Shown here in pieces: positions 54,239 to 62,387 of a stretch of DNA of 64,000 nucleotides; position 1 is the stretch's first letter, and the number at the start of each line of letters is the position of its first letter. The notes below the pieces were generated by a model. That model made no database searches, was not told the origin of the DNA, and was given only the letters and a program-made list of their open reading frames with translations. Source of the DNA: Cyclobacteriaceae bacterium (GTDB lineage Bacteria > Bacteroidota > Bacteroidia > Cytophagales > Cyclobacteriaceae); assembly GCA_019638275.1 (NCBI GenBank), contig JAHBUC010000009.1, positions 91,251 through 155,250 of the forward strand, read 5' to 3'. A program made the translations under genes and the position numbers.

Positions 54239-55447
54239 TTACAGAATGGGCAATAAAATCTTAGTTTGGTAATGGGTTACTCCCTTACCTTGAATTACCT
54301 CCTTATCAGTAACAATCGAATACTTTCTTACTTTTTTCAGCAGGTTTATATGATCCGACCAGCTTGCTACTTCATTCGCATAACGCGCTTCAAGCTTTGC
54401 TAAAATTTTTCCGGATTGACGGATCGCAATATCTATCGTTACCGCTACATGATGCTCGTCAGGCAAATCAATACGAATCGTCAATTTTCCAGCCAATCTG
54501 TTCTTGGCAAGATTCTCCACAGCCTCTTCAATCATCAATTGAACAATTAAGGCAGGAACCTGGGTTGAACCCGAATCATTGTCGGGCAAATTGATTTCGT
54601 AATCAAATATACCTTCGTACCTGAGTCGTTGCAGCTTCAGGTACTGCTCGACCACAGCAATTTCCTGGAACAAATCGATTGTGTCGTTCTCCAGGTTTTT
54701 CAGGTAAAGCCTTACTAGTTTACTGAAGGCAGAAAGAAACCGCAGCGCATTTTTCTTGTCGTTGATGGTGATGAAATGCTGAACCGCATTCAACGCATTA
54801 AAAACAAAATGCGGATTCATTTGAGCCCGGATGGCCTGAACCTTAAGCTCAGCCAGTTGATGCCTGGCTTGCAAAAGCTTGGACTCGCGTTGCTGAACAG
54901 CTTTTTGCGCCTCCAATTGCTTCAGCTTAATCGCACAGATGGAGGCAATTGCCTTGACCAGCCTAAGATCCTGCTCGGTAAAATAATTTTTTCGTGGATG
55001 CTCGCAATCAATTATACCAACCACCTTGTTGTTGACAATAATCGGAACGGTTAGTTCCGATCTGCGCTGTTCATCATCAACAATGTATCTTGGATCAAGG
55101 CGTGTATCGCCAATTCGTTCGGCTATACCGGTAGTGGCTACAAAGCCAGTAATGCCAGAGCCTAATGGAATTTCCATAGGCTCCAGTATTTTTTCCCGTT
55201 CGGGGTTCTTTGGCCCGTATGCCGCCCGCTGAACAAGCTTACGTGTTCGCGGGTTGATTTTATAAATCACACAATCGACAAAGCCCAGGCGCGCAATCAC
55301 ATTTTTTGTTAGATCCCAAAATACATCCTGCTCGGTATCCTTCTCCAATAAAGATGTTGAGAAGTAAATCAGAATTTCCTCAACTTCATCGTTGGATAAA
55401 TGGCGTTTCGATGCTTTTCGTTTGGATTTCAACGCGATTACCGTCAT
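54239..55447 (-). CDS. GAF-domain LytS-like protein with degenerate kinase domain
   Basis: Cytoplasmic protein of about 402 residues (start ATG at 55447; 55453 is in frame too). Residues about 25-175 are a GAF domain (LGSGITGFVATTGIAERIGDTRLDPRYI ... VPIIVNNKVVGIIDCEH), followed by a short coiled coil and a His_kinase dimerisation segment with AQMNPHFVFNALN (His215). The ATPase half is degenerate: the N-box reads IEEAVENLAKN, with Glu310 where Asn is expected, the DNGxG loop is replaced by TIDIAIRQSGK and no G-rich GxGL box is present. It is probably a pseudokinase that senses a small molecule and partners the TPR kinase, which starts 4 bases downstream. Confidence 0.88.
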   Translation of the reverse strand: MTVIALKSKRKASKRHLSNDEVEEILIYFSTSLLEKDTEQDVFWDLTKNVIARLGFVDCVIYKINPRTRKLVQRAAYGPKNPEREKILEPMEIPLGSGITGFVATTGIAERIGDTRLDPRYIVDDEQRRSELTVPIIVNNKVVGIIDCEHPRKNYFTEQDLRLVKAIASICAIKLKQLEAQKAVQQRESKLLQARHQLAELKVQAIRAQMNPHFVFNALNAVQHFITINDKKNALRFLSAFSKLVRLYLKNLENDTIDLFQEIAVVEQYLKLQRLRYEGIFDYEINLPDNDSGSTQVPALIVQLMIEEAVENLAKNRLAGKLTIRIDLPDEHHVAVTIDIAIRQSGKILAKLEARYANEVASWSDHINLLKKVRKYSIVTDKEVIQGKGVTHYQTKILLPIL

Positions 55448-55467
55448 AAGCAATATTGAAGATCAGG

Positions 55468-55498
55468 AAAAAAAGCAGCGGGAACAAATCCCGCTGCT
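55468..55498 (-). terminator. Strong terminator after lipoprotein B
   Basis: On the minus strand a perfect 10-bp stem AGCAGCGGGA / TCCCGCTGCT (55489-55498 with 55474-55483), loop of 5 bases, is followed by TTTTTT. It lies between the lipoprotein B stop (55539) and the GAF-protein start (55447), separating the two transcripts. Confidence 0.93.
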
Positions 55499-55538
55499 GC
55501 ATGCACCCCCAAACCCCGAAGATGAATAGCCAACATTT

Positions 55539-56513
55539 TTATTTGTTATTCCAGATTTCGCGCGCTGTGCAGATCACCGCTGCCCGATACTTCGCATGCA
55601 ACACACTTAAGGTTGCCTGATCTTGATTTTTGTTTTGATATTCAGGCAACAGAATGGCATGCAAACCTGCCAGAAATACCGTTGCCTGAGTTCTTCTGAT
55701 AAGATCGTGGTCAAGGCCACTGGGCATCAGGGGCTCAACGGTATCATCAAACCAGGCAAGAAGACCTTGCTCAAATGGTGTTTGGCTGGCTGTTGAAGCT
55801 GCTTCTCTTACTTTTTGAACTGCCGGTAAGAGTAATGCAATCGCTACCGGAGGTATACCTTCTGTGGCCATAATGTCGTTTAGCGATTCCAGCACTTCCT
55901 CATCCGATAATTCAGGATTAAGAATAATCGCGTGAGGCAACGTGGCCATCATTTCAATCTTTGTGAAATTGAACGATACCTGCTCGGAAGGCATAGACCT
56001 GGGTTTTGAACCAGACTGATGAAATGACTCAAGCAGAATCCATTCTTTATGATCATTGCCAGCGGCTTGTTCGTTTATTCTTTTCAAAACCAAATCACTG
56101 TATGCCTGCACCGGATCATGCGGAGCAGCGCCCGCTGTTCCTTCTTCACTATACAACAATTTCAAGGTGATTTCTGCTTCGCCCATAAACGGCATCGGCA
56201 CCGCCTGCACTGAAAGACCGGCCAGCTTTAATTCCACCACATCTTTAAAGTAGCTGGATGTTTGTTCCGCCATCAGGTCAATAAATTCATCACGGGTTTT
56301 ACATTTTGCCATCAATCGCTTTAGCGAATCGGTATCAATGCGATTACCCAGCACATTGAACAAGTCAAGGCTAAGCGCCTGATTGGTTTCGATCTTTTCC
56401 AAAATTAGTTTTTCAGCGGCTTCGTCCGTTAACCGGGGTTCCCCCTGCTCATCGCAGCCAGATAGAAAAGTCAGGACGGCCACAAGGCCTGAAATCAACA
56501 TTAGGTGTTTCAT
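55539..56513 (-). CDS. Hypothetical lipoprotein B
   Basis: Lipoprotein of 324 residues from the ATG at 56513 (signal VAVLTFLSGC; the frame extends to 56552). The N-terminal third has a repeated helical pattern (AAEKLILEKIETNQALSLDLFNVLGN), the middle a beta region (EITLKLLY), and near residue 240 it has IALLLPAVQKVREAAS, a segment very like the start of DUF1559 proteins of other phyla. Function unknown. It is monocistronic behind a strong terminator, located directly upstream of the GAF-TPR-LytTR signalling operon, and shares upstream motifs with lipoprotein A. Confidence 0.75.
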   Translation of the reverse strand: MKHLMLISGLVAVLTFLSGCDEQGEPRLTDEAAEKLILEKIETNQALSLDLFNVLGNRIDTDSLKRLMAKCKTRDEFIDLMAEQTSSYFKDVVELKLAGLSVQAVPMPFMGEAEITLKLLYSEEGTAGAAPHDPVQAYSDLVLKRINEQAAGNDHKEWILLESFHQSGSKPRSMPSEQVSFNFTKIEMMATLPHAIILNPELSDEEVLESLNDIMATEGIPPVAIALLLPAVQKVREAASTASQTPFEQGLLAWFDDTVEPLMPSGLDHDLIRRTQATVFLAGLHAILLPEYQNKNQDQATLSVLHAKYRAAVICTAREIWNNK

Positions 56514-56520
56514 GTTCTTT

Positions 56521-56587
56521 TTTGTTTGATTTGTGCAGCTAAATACCGACAAGCTGAGTAGATACGCCTAGCCAAATTGACGAAACA
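56521..56587 (-). promoter_or_regulatory. Upstream region of lipoprotein B with motifs shared at 51335-51422
   Basis: On the plus strand this region holds TTTGTTTGATTT (56521-56532), TACCGAC (56544-56550), ACGCCTA (56564-56570) and TTGACGAAACA (56577-56587), the same words and order as in front of lipoprotein A. The distance between the second and third words is 20 bases here and 10 there, one helical turn apart. Confidence 0.5.
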
Positions 56588-56711
56588 CCGGTTTCAGTTT
56601 ATGGATGATTGCTGGGAATTGGTGGGCTCAGGAGCCTAAAACCTAAAAAGGCTGATATTTATCATTGCGCCTGAAACACTGAATAGGCTTTCTTACATAA
56701 AAACAAGCGCC

Positions 56712-56894
56712 ATGACCATCGATCCAAAATACAAACCCATTCTCCTTGAAGCCCTGGAGGACATGATGTACAAACTGTCTATGCAGCAAGCTAAACTGAA
56801 AGGCAAACCGCTTACCGCTGAGCGAAAAGAAATAACCCATAAGCAAACCCTGGTGGAAGAATTGCAACACCAGATTTCAACTGCGGCCAATTGA
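56712..56894 (+). CDS. Small helical hypothetical protein (60 aa)
   Basis: Charged, helical small protein (MTIDPKYKPILLEALEDMMYKLSMQQAKLKGK ... EELQHQIS) of 60 residues, with a Leu/Gln-rich amphipathic pattern like a coiled coil. The amino-acid composition is that of a real soluble protein and unlike the overlapping opposite-strand frames. It ends 1 base before the convergent DUF2306 gene. Function unknown. Confidence 0.6.
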   Translation: MTIDPKYKPILLEALEDMMYKLSMQQAKLKGKPLTAERKEITHKQTLVEELQHQISTAAN

Positions 56895-56895
56895 T

Positions 56896-57510
56896 TCAAG
56901 CCATTACCCGCGGTCTTCTTTTCTGCAAGATGATCAGTTCAGCCACGATCAGGTTGGGCACCCAACATAACCAGGCAATAATCTGGTATGATTCATTGAA
57001 ATTCATATTGAGTAAATGTTCAAAAGTGGGAAGGTAAATTCGTAAGGTAACAGCTGCCCAGGTAAGCGCATAACTCTTGATCATCCATCGTTCGTGCGCA
57101 TCAATTTCTTTGTTTCGTATTCGCCAATAGGCCATAAATGTAGTTACCAGCCAACTAATGGCTAACCCAACAAAACCGAGTTGTGCAGGCACGCCTCCGT
57201 ATGTGTTAAGCGCTACATAAAATCCTGCAGCACCGCTTAACAGAACCGCCACGAGGTAAATTTTTCCAAACAAGCGATGCAACTTCAGGTTGCGAGCCCT
57301 TAACTTTTTACTGAATTGTGTGAATCCACTGAGCATGGCGATGCCACCCAGGGCTACATGTTGAAAAAACATCCACCGCCAAACAGGTATGTTATACAAT
57401 TCACGATTGATCAGAACACCATGATCCGTGGTCAGCACCAAATAACTAATCGGGTAAAGCCCGATTGATATGGAGAGCAGGATGAAGAGTACCCAGAAGA
57501 TTTTTTTCAT
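56896..57510 (-). CDS. DUF2306 membrane protein
   Basis: Membrane protein of 204 residues from the ATG at 57510 (MKKIFWVLFILLSISIGLYPISYL); the frame extends to 57549 but overlaps the VOC gene. About six membrane helices are visible. FFQHVALGGIAMLSGFTQFSKKLR followed by KLHRLFGKIYLVAVLLSGAAGFY and HERWMIKSYALTWAAVTLRI is the DUF2306 signature with conserved His residues, possibly haem ligands. Role unknown. Confidence 0.88.
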   Translation of the reverse strand: MKKIFWVLFILLSISIGLYPISYLVLTTDHGVLINRELYNIPVWRWMFFQHVALGGIAMLSGFTQFSKKLRARNLKLHRLFGKIYLVAVLLSGAAGFYVALNTYGGVPAQLGFVGLAISWLVTTFMAYWRIRNKEIDAHERWMIKSYALTWAAVTLRIYLPTFEHLLNMNFNESYQIIAWLCWVPNLIVAELIILQKRRPRVMA

Positions 57511-57532
57511 ACGCTTATCGTAAACGTTACTG

Positions 57533-57886
57533 TTACAATGCCTGACCAAAGGTTAACAAGTTACTGCTTGGATCAAGGAGCGAAAATTCCTTTTGCCGCC
57601 AGGGCTTTTCCATCAAATGACCCAGTTCAGGAATGCTGAGTTTGCTTTTCAGGGCGTGTGCATATAGCGCATCAACATCATTGGTTCGAATATAGCACAT
57701 GCCGTAGTTGGTTTTGGGATCAATATCTTCATACAAGAAGAAATGAATCTCAATATTATCCTTATGCACCATCAGGTAATCCGGATAAAAATCATGGGGC
57801 GCCTCAAAGCCCAATTGGTTCACATAGAAATCTTTTGTCTCAGATTTATTACGCATGGGCAATTTGGGATGAATGGATTGCAGCAT
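57533..57886 (-). CDS. VOC family (bleomycin-resistance-like) protein
   Basis: Glyoxalase-fold protein of 117 residues (MLQSIHPKLPMRNKSETKDFYVNQLGFEAPHDFYPDYLMVHKDNIEIHFFLYEDI), resembling bleomycin-binding proteins; the second half (GHLMEKPWRQKEFSLLDPSSNLLTFGQ) has the usual closing strands. The first metal His is replaced, which fits a binding rather than catalytic role. It precedes the DUF2306 gene in the minus-strand run by 22 bases. Confidence 0.88.
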   Translation of the reverse strand: MLQSIHPKLPMRNKSETKDFYVNQLGFEAPHDFYPDYLMVHKDNIEIHFFLYEDIDPKTNYGMCYIRTNDVDALYAHALKSKLSIPELGHLMEKPWRQKEFSLLDPSSNLLTFGQAL

Positions 57887-57918
57887 TATTGAATTAGTTG
57901 AACCTTGAGTGCCCTATT

Positions 57919-59310
57919 TTAATTATCCTGAACTTCTTTCTTCACACCAGAAAAAATCAAAAATAATTTTTGTGAACCCTCCCTACCAGCTTGTAATTCA
58001 AACTGCGTATCGGTTTTGTTATCCGCAAATACTTTGCTTTCCGATTCAGGAATCAGGTGAAGTCTCCTCCTGCCACCACTAAATAGAAAAAGACTGTCGT
58101 TCTCTACTTTCAATTCAAAAGATTCCCCATCGAATTTATACTGGCCTTCAAAACGGGATAGTTCATTCCTAGTTAACCGCACAGGAGCATGTTCATACGG
58201 CATAATCACGGAATCACCATGCACAATAGCAGCAATGGCATTTGAAATTCTTGGAGACGCTGCACTATTATTGGACAATACAATGATGGTAACATCACGG
58301 TCAGCATACCGGGTCAAATATGTTGCGTACCCGGGCCAGCCACCACCATGAGCTACCTGTTCTCCATACTTACTACCTTCCAGCATAACACCATAGCCGT
58401 AGTATACATTGGATGCTGTATCGACCAGGGAATGACGGCTTAGAAGTTTTTCAATAGCTGCTGATGGTAACCCATCATGGTTTGCCAATGCCCTATCCCA
58501 TTTCAATAAATCGGATGTGGTTGAGTTGATTATGCCGTCTCCCTGGATACCATCAAGGTAGCGAACAAAATCAAGACGAGGTACTGAATCAGGGAGTACA
58601 TGCTTGTTCAAACTGTCAGACCAAACATAGCCAAACGCATAATTTTCAATTCGCTCACCTGAACGTCTTGTGTTGTAAACACGTGTCCGGGTCATCCCTA
58701 ACGGCTTAAAAATATTGTCCTGCATATACGTTTTGAACGATTGCCCCGACACCTTTTCGATGATACTGGCCAGAAGTGCAAACGCAGTGTTGCTGTACTC
58801 CCACTTTGTGCCCGGTTTAAAATGAGCCTCCGGTTTTTCCTGAGCCAGTAAAGTAACGATATCAGCGTTACCGGCAATTCGGGCACGATCCCATTTTTCT
58901 TCCATTATATCCATATAATCAGGCAAACCTGAAATATGTGTAAGCATATGATGAACGGTAATTCCGGAATAAGGAAGCTCTGGAAAAAACTTTCGCAAAG
59001 AGTCCTGCAAACTCAACATTCCATTCTGCTCTAAAAGTAAAATACCCATGGCCGTAAACTGTTTGCTCACGGATGCCAACTCAAAAACGGACGAATCATT
59101 AAGCGGCCGGTTTGAGTCGAAGTCGGCCAGCCCGAATGACTTCTGATACAGTATATTGCCGCGTTCAGCAATCAATACATTGCCATTAAATTTAAAATGT
59201 TTTGCTTGCCCGGAAAGGTATTCATCAAACAGATTGCCACGAGCATCCTCCTTATTTGAAGAACAACCCACTAGAAGAAAAAGCAAAAGGAAGGGAACAA
59301 GAGATTTCAT
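57919..59310 (-). CDS. Class C beta-lactamase-fold serine hydrolase lipoprotein
   Basis: Penicillin-binding-protein-like hydrolase of 463 residues from the ATG at 59310 (lipobox LLLFLLVGC). The S-x-x-K nucleophile motif is SVSK (Ser80-Lys83), the Y-x-N motif is WEYSNTA, and the third is VAHGGGWPGY. It probably acts as a D-ala-peptidase, esterase or beta-lactamase-like enzyme in the periplasm; substrate unknown. The C-terminal about 80 residues (SRFEGQYKFDGESFELKVENDSLFLF) form an extra beta domain common in such lipoproteins. Confidence 0.92.
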   Translation of the reverse strand: MKSLVPFLLLFLLVGCSSNKEDARGNLFDEYLSGQAKHFKFNGNVLIAERGNILYQKSFGLADFDSNRPLNDSSVFELASVSKQFTAMGILLLEQNGMLSLQDSLRKFFPELPYSGITVHHMLTHISGLPDYMDIMEEKWDRARIAGNADIVTLLAQEKPEAHFKPGTKWEYSNTAFALLASIIEKVSGQSFKTYMQDNIFKPLGMTRTRVYNTRRSGERIENYAFGYVWSDSLNKHVLPDSVPRLDFVRYLDGIQGDGIINSTTSDLLKWDRALANHDGLPSAAIEKLLSRHSLVDTASNVYYGYGVMLEGSKYGEQVAHGGGWPGYATYLTRYADRDVTIIVLSNNSAASPRISNAIAAIVHGDSVIMPYEHAPVRLTRNELSRFEGQYKFDGESFELKVENDSLFLFSGGRRRLHLIPESESKVFADNKTDTQFELQAGREGSQKLFLIFSGVKKEVQDN

Positions 59311-59359
59311 AGAATACACCGCGATTAAATTAAGTTCGATAAAAAATGCAACACAAGTG

Positions 59360-59393
59360 ATTGAAAGAAAGGAGGATTTCTTCCCCTTTCAAT
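59360..59393. repeat. Inverted repeat in the gap between the hydrolase and methyltransferase genes
   Basis: ATTGAAAG (59360-59367) and CTTTCAAT (59386-59393) pair perfectly with an 18-base loop. It lies about 85 bases after the methyltransferase stop on its strand, but lacks a clear T-tract, so it may be a weak terminator or operator. Confidence 0.35.
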
Positions 59394-59477
59394 TGATCAT
59401 GTTTATTTAAAATTGCATTACGATGACTTACATACCAACCTATAATATTTTGCCCACAAGTATCACCTACCTTGCCA

Positions 59478-60230
59478 TTAATTTTTGGCATACAGAAGCG
59501 ATTGCATAGAAAAGTTTTTCCATCTGGAATTACCTGCCTCTTTCGCAAACACATTTCTTCCGAATACTTTATCCAGTATTCTACAACCAAGACGGATCAA
59601 CGACCGAATTTTCTTATTTCCATGCTTATACAATTCCCTCCAAACCACCGGATGGGTATACATGGATCTTACCGGTGCACCAAAATAACTATCGCAAAGT
59701 GCCCTCAATTGTGTGGGAAAGAATTCCTGAACATGCATCTTGTCTTCCGGGAGTTCTGTAATCCTGATAGGCGTTGTAATGATAACATGACCTCCTGGCT
59801 TTAGTACGCGTTTTATTTCCTCCAACATTTTATCTGGGTATTGGAGATGCTCAATAACATCTGCCATAACCACATAATTGAAATGATTATCAGGATAATC
59901 GAATGTGTAGCCTTCGGATACATTGAATGTTCCCGATAATCCGTACTTTGAAAACATTTCTTTGCAGAATCTAATGCCAATTTCCGATGGCTCAACACCT
60001 ACCAGATTGCAAGCAAAAGATCCATAAATAAGACCACTTAAGGCACCATCTCCACATCCAACCTCAAGCAATAAAGAATCGTTGCGTATGCCACCCGCTT
60101 TGAGTAACTGAATCACGATATCATAGCGGGCACGTACAAAACTGTTTATTTTAAAAACACTACCGAAGTAATTTTCCCAATGATAAGCTCCAAGCTCTTT
60201 GTACTTTATAAAATCAATTTCCTCCGCCAT
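59478..60230 (-). CDS. Class I SAM-dependent methyltransferase
   Basis: Methyltransferase of 250 residues from the ATG at 60230. Motif I is LLEVGCGDGALSGLIYG (about residue 60), motif II includes FNYVVMADVIEHLQYPDKMLEEIKRVLKPGGHVIITTPI. This is the Methyltransf_11/UbiE-like group; a lipid or small-molecule substrate is likely. The C-terminal 60 residues are basic and Arg-rich (RMRSLIRLGCRILDKVFGRN). No operon partner. Confidence 0.9.
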   Translation of the reverse strand: MAEEIDFIKYKELGAYHWENYFGSVFKINSFVRARYDIVIQLLKAGGIRNDSLLLEVGCGDGALSGLIYGSFACNLVGVEPSEIGIRFCKEMFSKYGLSGTFNVSEGYTFDYPDNHFNYVVMADVIEHLQYPDKMLEEIKRVLKPGGHVIITTPIRITELPEDKMHVQEFFPTQLRALCDSYFGAPVRSMYTHPVVWRELYKHGNKKIRSLIRLGCRILDKVFGRNVFAKEAGNSRWKNFSMQSLLYAKN

Positions 60231-60355
60231 ACTAAGCATACATTTACAGGCAAGATGCTAACTATTCCAATAATATTCAAAGCATATCCATCCACACCAT
60301 AATGCAGTAGACCATGAACCATTCGTCTTTGGCATTTGACTTCCTCAAATGACCA

Positions 60356-61117
60356 CTATTGGTCAAGCGCTTTGATTTGAGCTCTGTACTGGGCAGGCAA
60401 AATAAGGTATCGGATCAATGGATCGATCCGTAGGAACTTACTCATATTATAGAACGTCAATATGGGGTTCAAAAACGATTTGCGATGAAAACCTAACCAT
60501 TCCCTAACTTTCTCGGGCGCAACCAGATTCTGCACTTCCAACAAGATCCGGTAACGAACAACGCCCAGGTGTTTTTTGTATTGCTGATACAAATCATCGG
60601 TGTAGGAACTACGCTTAAGGTTCTGATGCAAGTGGAGCTGACGCATGAGCAGGTATCCTGCAAACGTATCGGGCAAACCGGTTACACCCATCCGATTACC
60701 CATCCGGGCAAATACATGAAACACTTCTTCTTTTTGGGATAGACTAAGCTCCCGTTCAAGTACCTCATAGGCGCGAATAGAATAATCAATGAGCATAAAA
60801 AGTACATCGCGATAGGCCCAATCGGGAATGGTTGCCCCTCGCGACTTTTCAACACCAGCATGGATGTTAGCCATCGCATCAATGGCACGATGTGCAGTTT
60901 CCGTATTTGAAAAGACGATTGTTCTGGCATATGAAACGGTGGAGAAAAGCCGGCCAAGCGGATCGGCTGGAAGGCGACCTGTGAAGTAAAGCCAGTCTAC
61001 TGCTTTGTTTAAAGCAAATTCTGCCGAAGCACCTGCAAAGATAAAGAGAACGGTATCCCCCTTTCCCCAAATCTGGCGAACAATAGAACGCTCATTTACA
61101 AAATATGTTGCTCTCAT
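60356..61117 (-). CDS. MpaB-like oxygenase (DUF2236)
   Basis: Protein of 253 residues of the MpaB/latex-clearing-protein-like DUF2236 family, haem oxygenases or polymer-degrading enzymes. I chose the ATG at 61117 because it overlaps the stop of the DUF2809 gene in ATGA. Family features include IFAGASAEFALNKAVDWLY, HRAIDAMANIHAGVEKSRG and DWAYRDVLFMLIDYSIRAYEVL. The His usually found in the second helix of haem-binding members is not obvious here, so catalytic competence is uncertain. Confidence 0.8.
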   Translation of the reverse strand: MRATYFVNERSIVRQIWGKGDTVLFIFAGASAEFALNKAVDWLYFTGRLPADPLGRLFSTVSYARTIVFSNTETAHRAIDAMANIHAGVEKSRGATIPDWAYRDVLFMLIDYSIRAYEVLERELSLSQKEEVFHVFARMGNRMGVTGLPDTFAGYLLMRQLHLHQNLKRSSYTDDLYQQYKKHLGVVRYRILLEVQNLVAPEKVREWLGFHRKSFLNPILTFYNMSKFLRIDPLIRYLILPAQYRAQIKALDQ

Positions 61118-61494
61118 GATACAACTGTTCTCCACTCCATCCACTTCTCAATCAACAACACCAGTGCATAACCAACTACGTATGCCCATATATCATACCA
61201 CGCAAATGAAGTACCGATTACTGTTCGCGCCAATGATGAATGCTGCAATCCAAGCTTTTCAACAATGTTCAGGTATTGAAGAAATTCGATCGTAAAGGCA
61301 AAGAACAATACACTCAAGGCGACCGAATTGACATTCCATTTAAAAAAGGATTGCACAAAACAGTATATCAGCATAATAACCAACACATCGCCAACATAGG
61401 GCCTGACAAACTTGTCTTTAACAAAAAGGGCTATACATACTTCAATAATGAAAATAAGTGCCGCCAGCGTAAAGTAGTTCCTGTTAAATGTCAT
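61114..61494 (-). CDS. DUF2809 membrane protein
   Basis: Membrane protein of 126 residues with about four helices. FNRNYFTLAALIFIIEVCIALFVKDKFVRPYVGDVLVIMLIYCFVQSF and FTIEFLQYLNIVEKLGLQHSSLARTVIGTSFAWYDIWAYVVG are the DUF2809 signature. It precedes and overlaps (ATGA) the MpaB-like gene, so the two are probably translated together. Function unknown. Confidence 0.9.
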   Translation of the reverse strand: MTFNRNYFTLAALIFIIEVCIALFVKDKFVRPYVGDVLVIMLIYCFVQSFFKWNVNSVALSVLFFAFTIEFLQYLNIVEKLGLQHSSLARTVIGTSFAWYDIWAYVVGYALVLLIEKWMEWRTVVS

Positions 61495-61541
61495 GCGCTG
61501 AATAAGCAGTTATTATCATCTATCGAAATGCCAAAGACCTG

Positions 61542-62117
61542 CTATGCAGCCTTTTCATTTTTGTTTGCCTGCTCCAATGCTACATACCGGAACAATAAAC
61601 CCGATACAACAAATGGCGTGGCAAAAAATACATTCACTCCCACTATTTCCAATACGGAACTGCCGGGGTACTCATACATTTTGGCTATAAAGGCAATGGC
61701 GGTGAGCACAGCAAAAGTACCTGCCGTTAGGTACATGGCACGCTCCATGCCTGCAGCCGTAAAACGCGAAAGATAAATACCAATGATCAGCACCAGAATC
61801 ACACCTGCATACATCAGGTTGCCCGCGTGCGGTCCACCACCAATAAGGCCAACGGCCAGGTTTACATAAATCATGAAAAACGTTGCCCCGATAGCCAGTC
61901 CAACTGCGGTTTTATAAACGATGTTGCTGCTGAGCCGCATCACCAACACGAACAAAACACCCGTGCCAAAGAGCAAGGCGCCCATCAGGATAAAATCCCC
62001 AACACTCCATTTCACTTCATCGGTGAACTGCATGGCCACAAGGGGTATTGATAAAATGAACAAGGTTACAAGGGCTACGCCCAGAATAGATCGTGAATAG
62101 TTTATTTGCTTTTCCAT
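61542..62117 (-). CDS. Hypothetical membrane protein (191 aa)
   Basis: Membrane protein with six hydrophobic segments, no cysteines of note and a short charged tail (ALEQANKNEKAA). It resembles small permease-like or DUF proteins of Bacteroidota that I cannot name. It starts 51 bases after the 62-aa membrane gene and 47 bases before the DUF2809 gene, all on one strand, so a four-gene membrane operon is likely. Confidence 0.75.
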   Translation of the reverse strand: MEKQINYSRSILGVALVTLFILSIPLVAMQFTDEVKWSVGDFILMGALLFGTGVLFVLVMRLSSNIVYKTAVGLAIGATFFMIYVNLAVGLIGGGPHAGNLMYAGVILVLIIGIYLSRFTAAGMERAMYLTAGTFAVLTAIAFIAKMYEYPGSSVLEIVGVNVFFATPFVVSGLLFRYVALEQANKNEKAA

Positions 62118-62168
62118 TTGAATTAAGTTTTTGATTGGATAAAAGTTAGTGTCCTGAGAGATTGATTT

Positions 62169-62357
62169 TTACTTGTTTCTATTGCGGGCAACAAAATACC
62201 ATATCGCACCTGCGATGATCATAAAAAGCGGCAAGGCTCCGGGCTCTCCATCTCCTATCACCTTCAATACCAACAGCAACAGCACCAGCCCTGCTCCCAA
62301 TACTACCAATGCGGGAAGGGTGCGCGCTGGGGCCTTTTCCTGGTTGGTTGTTTTCAT
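62169..62357 (-). CDS. Small membrane protein (62 aa)
   Basis: Two-helix membrane protein (RTLPALVVLGAGLVLLLLVLKVIGDG and LPLFMIIAGAIWYFVARNRNK) with a short N-terminal cytoplasmic part (MKTTNQEKAPA). First gene of the operon that includes the 191-aa membrane protein, DUF2809 and MpaB-like genes. It is preceded by a Bacteroidota-type promoter with an overlapping palindrome. Confidence 0.7.
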   Translation of the reverse strand: MKTTNQEKAPARTLPALVVLGAGLVLLLLVLKVIGDGEPGALPLFMIIAGAIWYFVARNRNK

Positions 62358-62387
62358 AGTCTATATGCGGACTTTTTATTCCGTACT

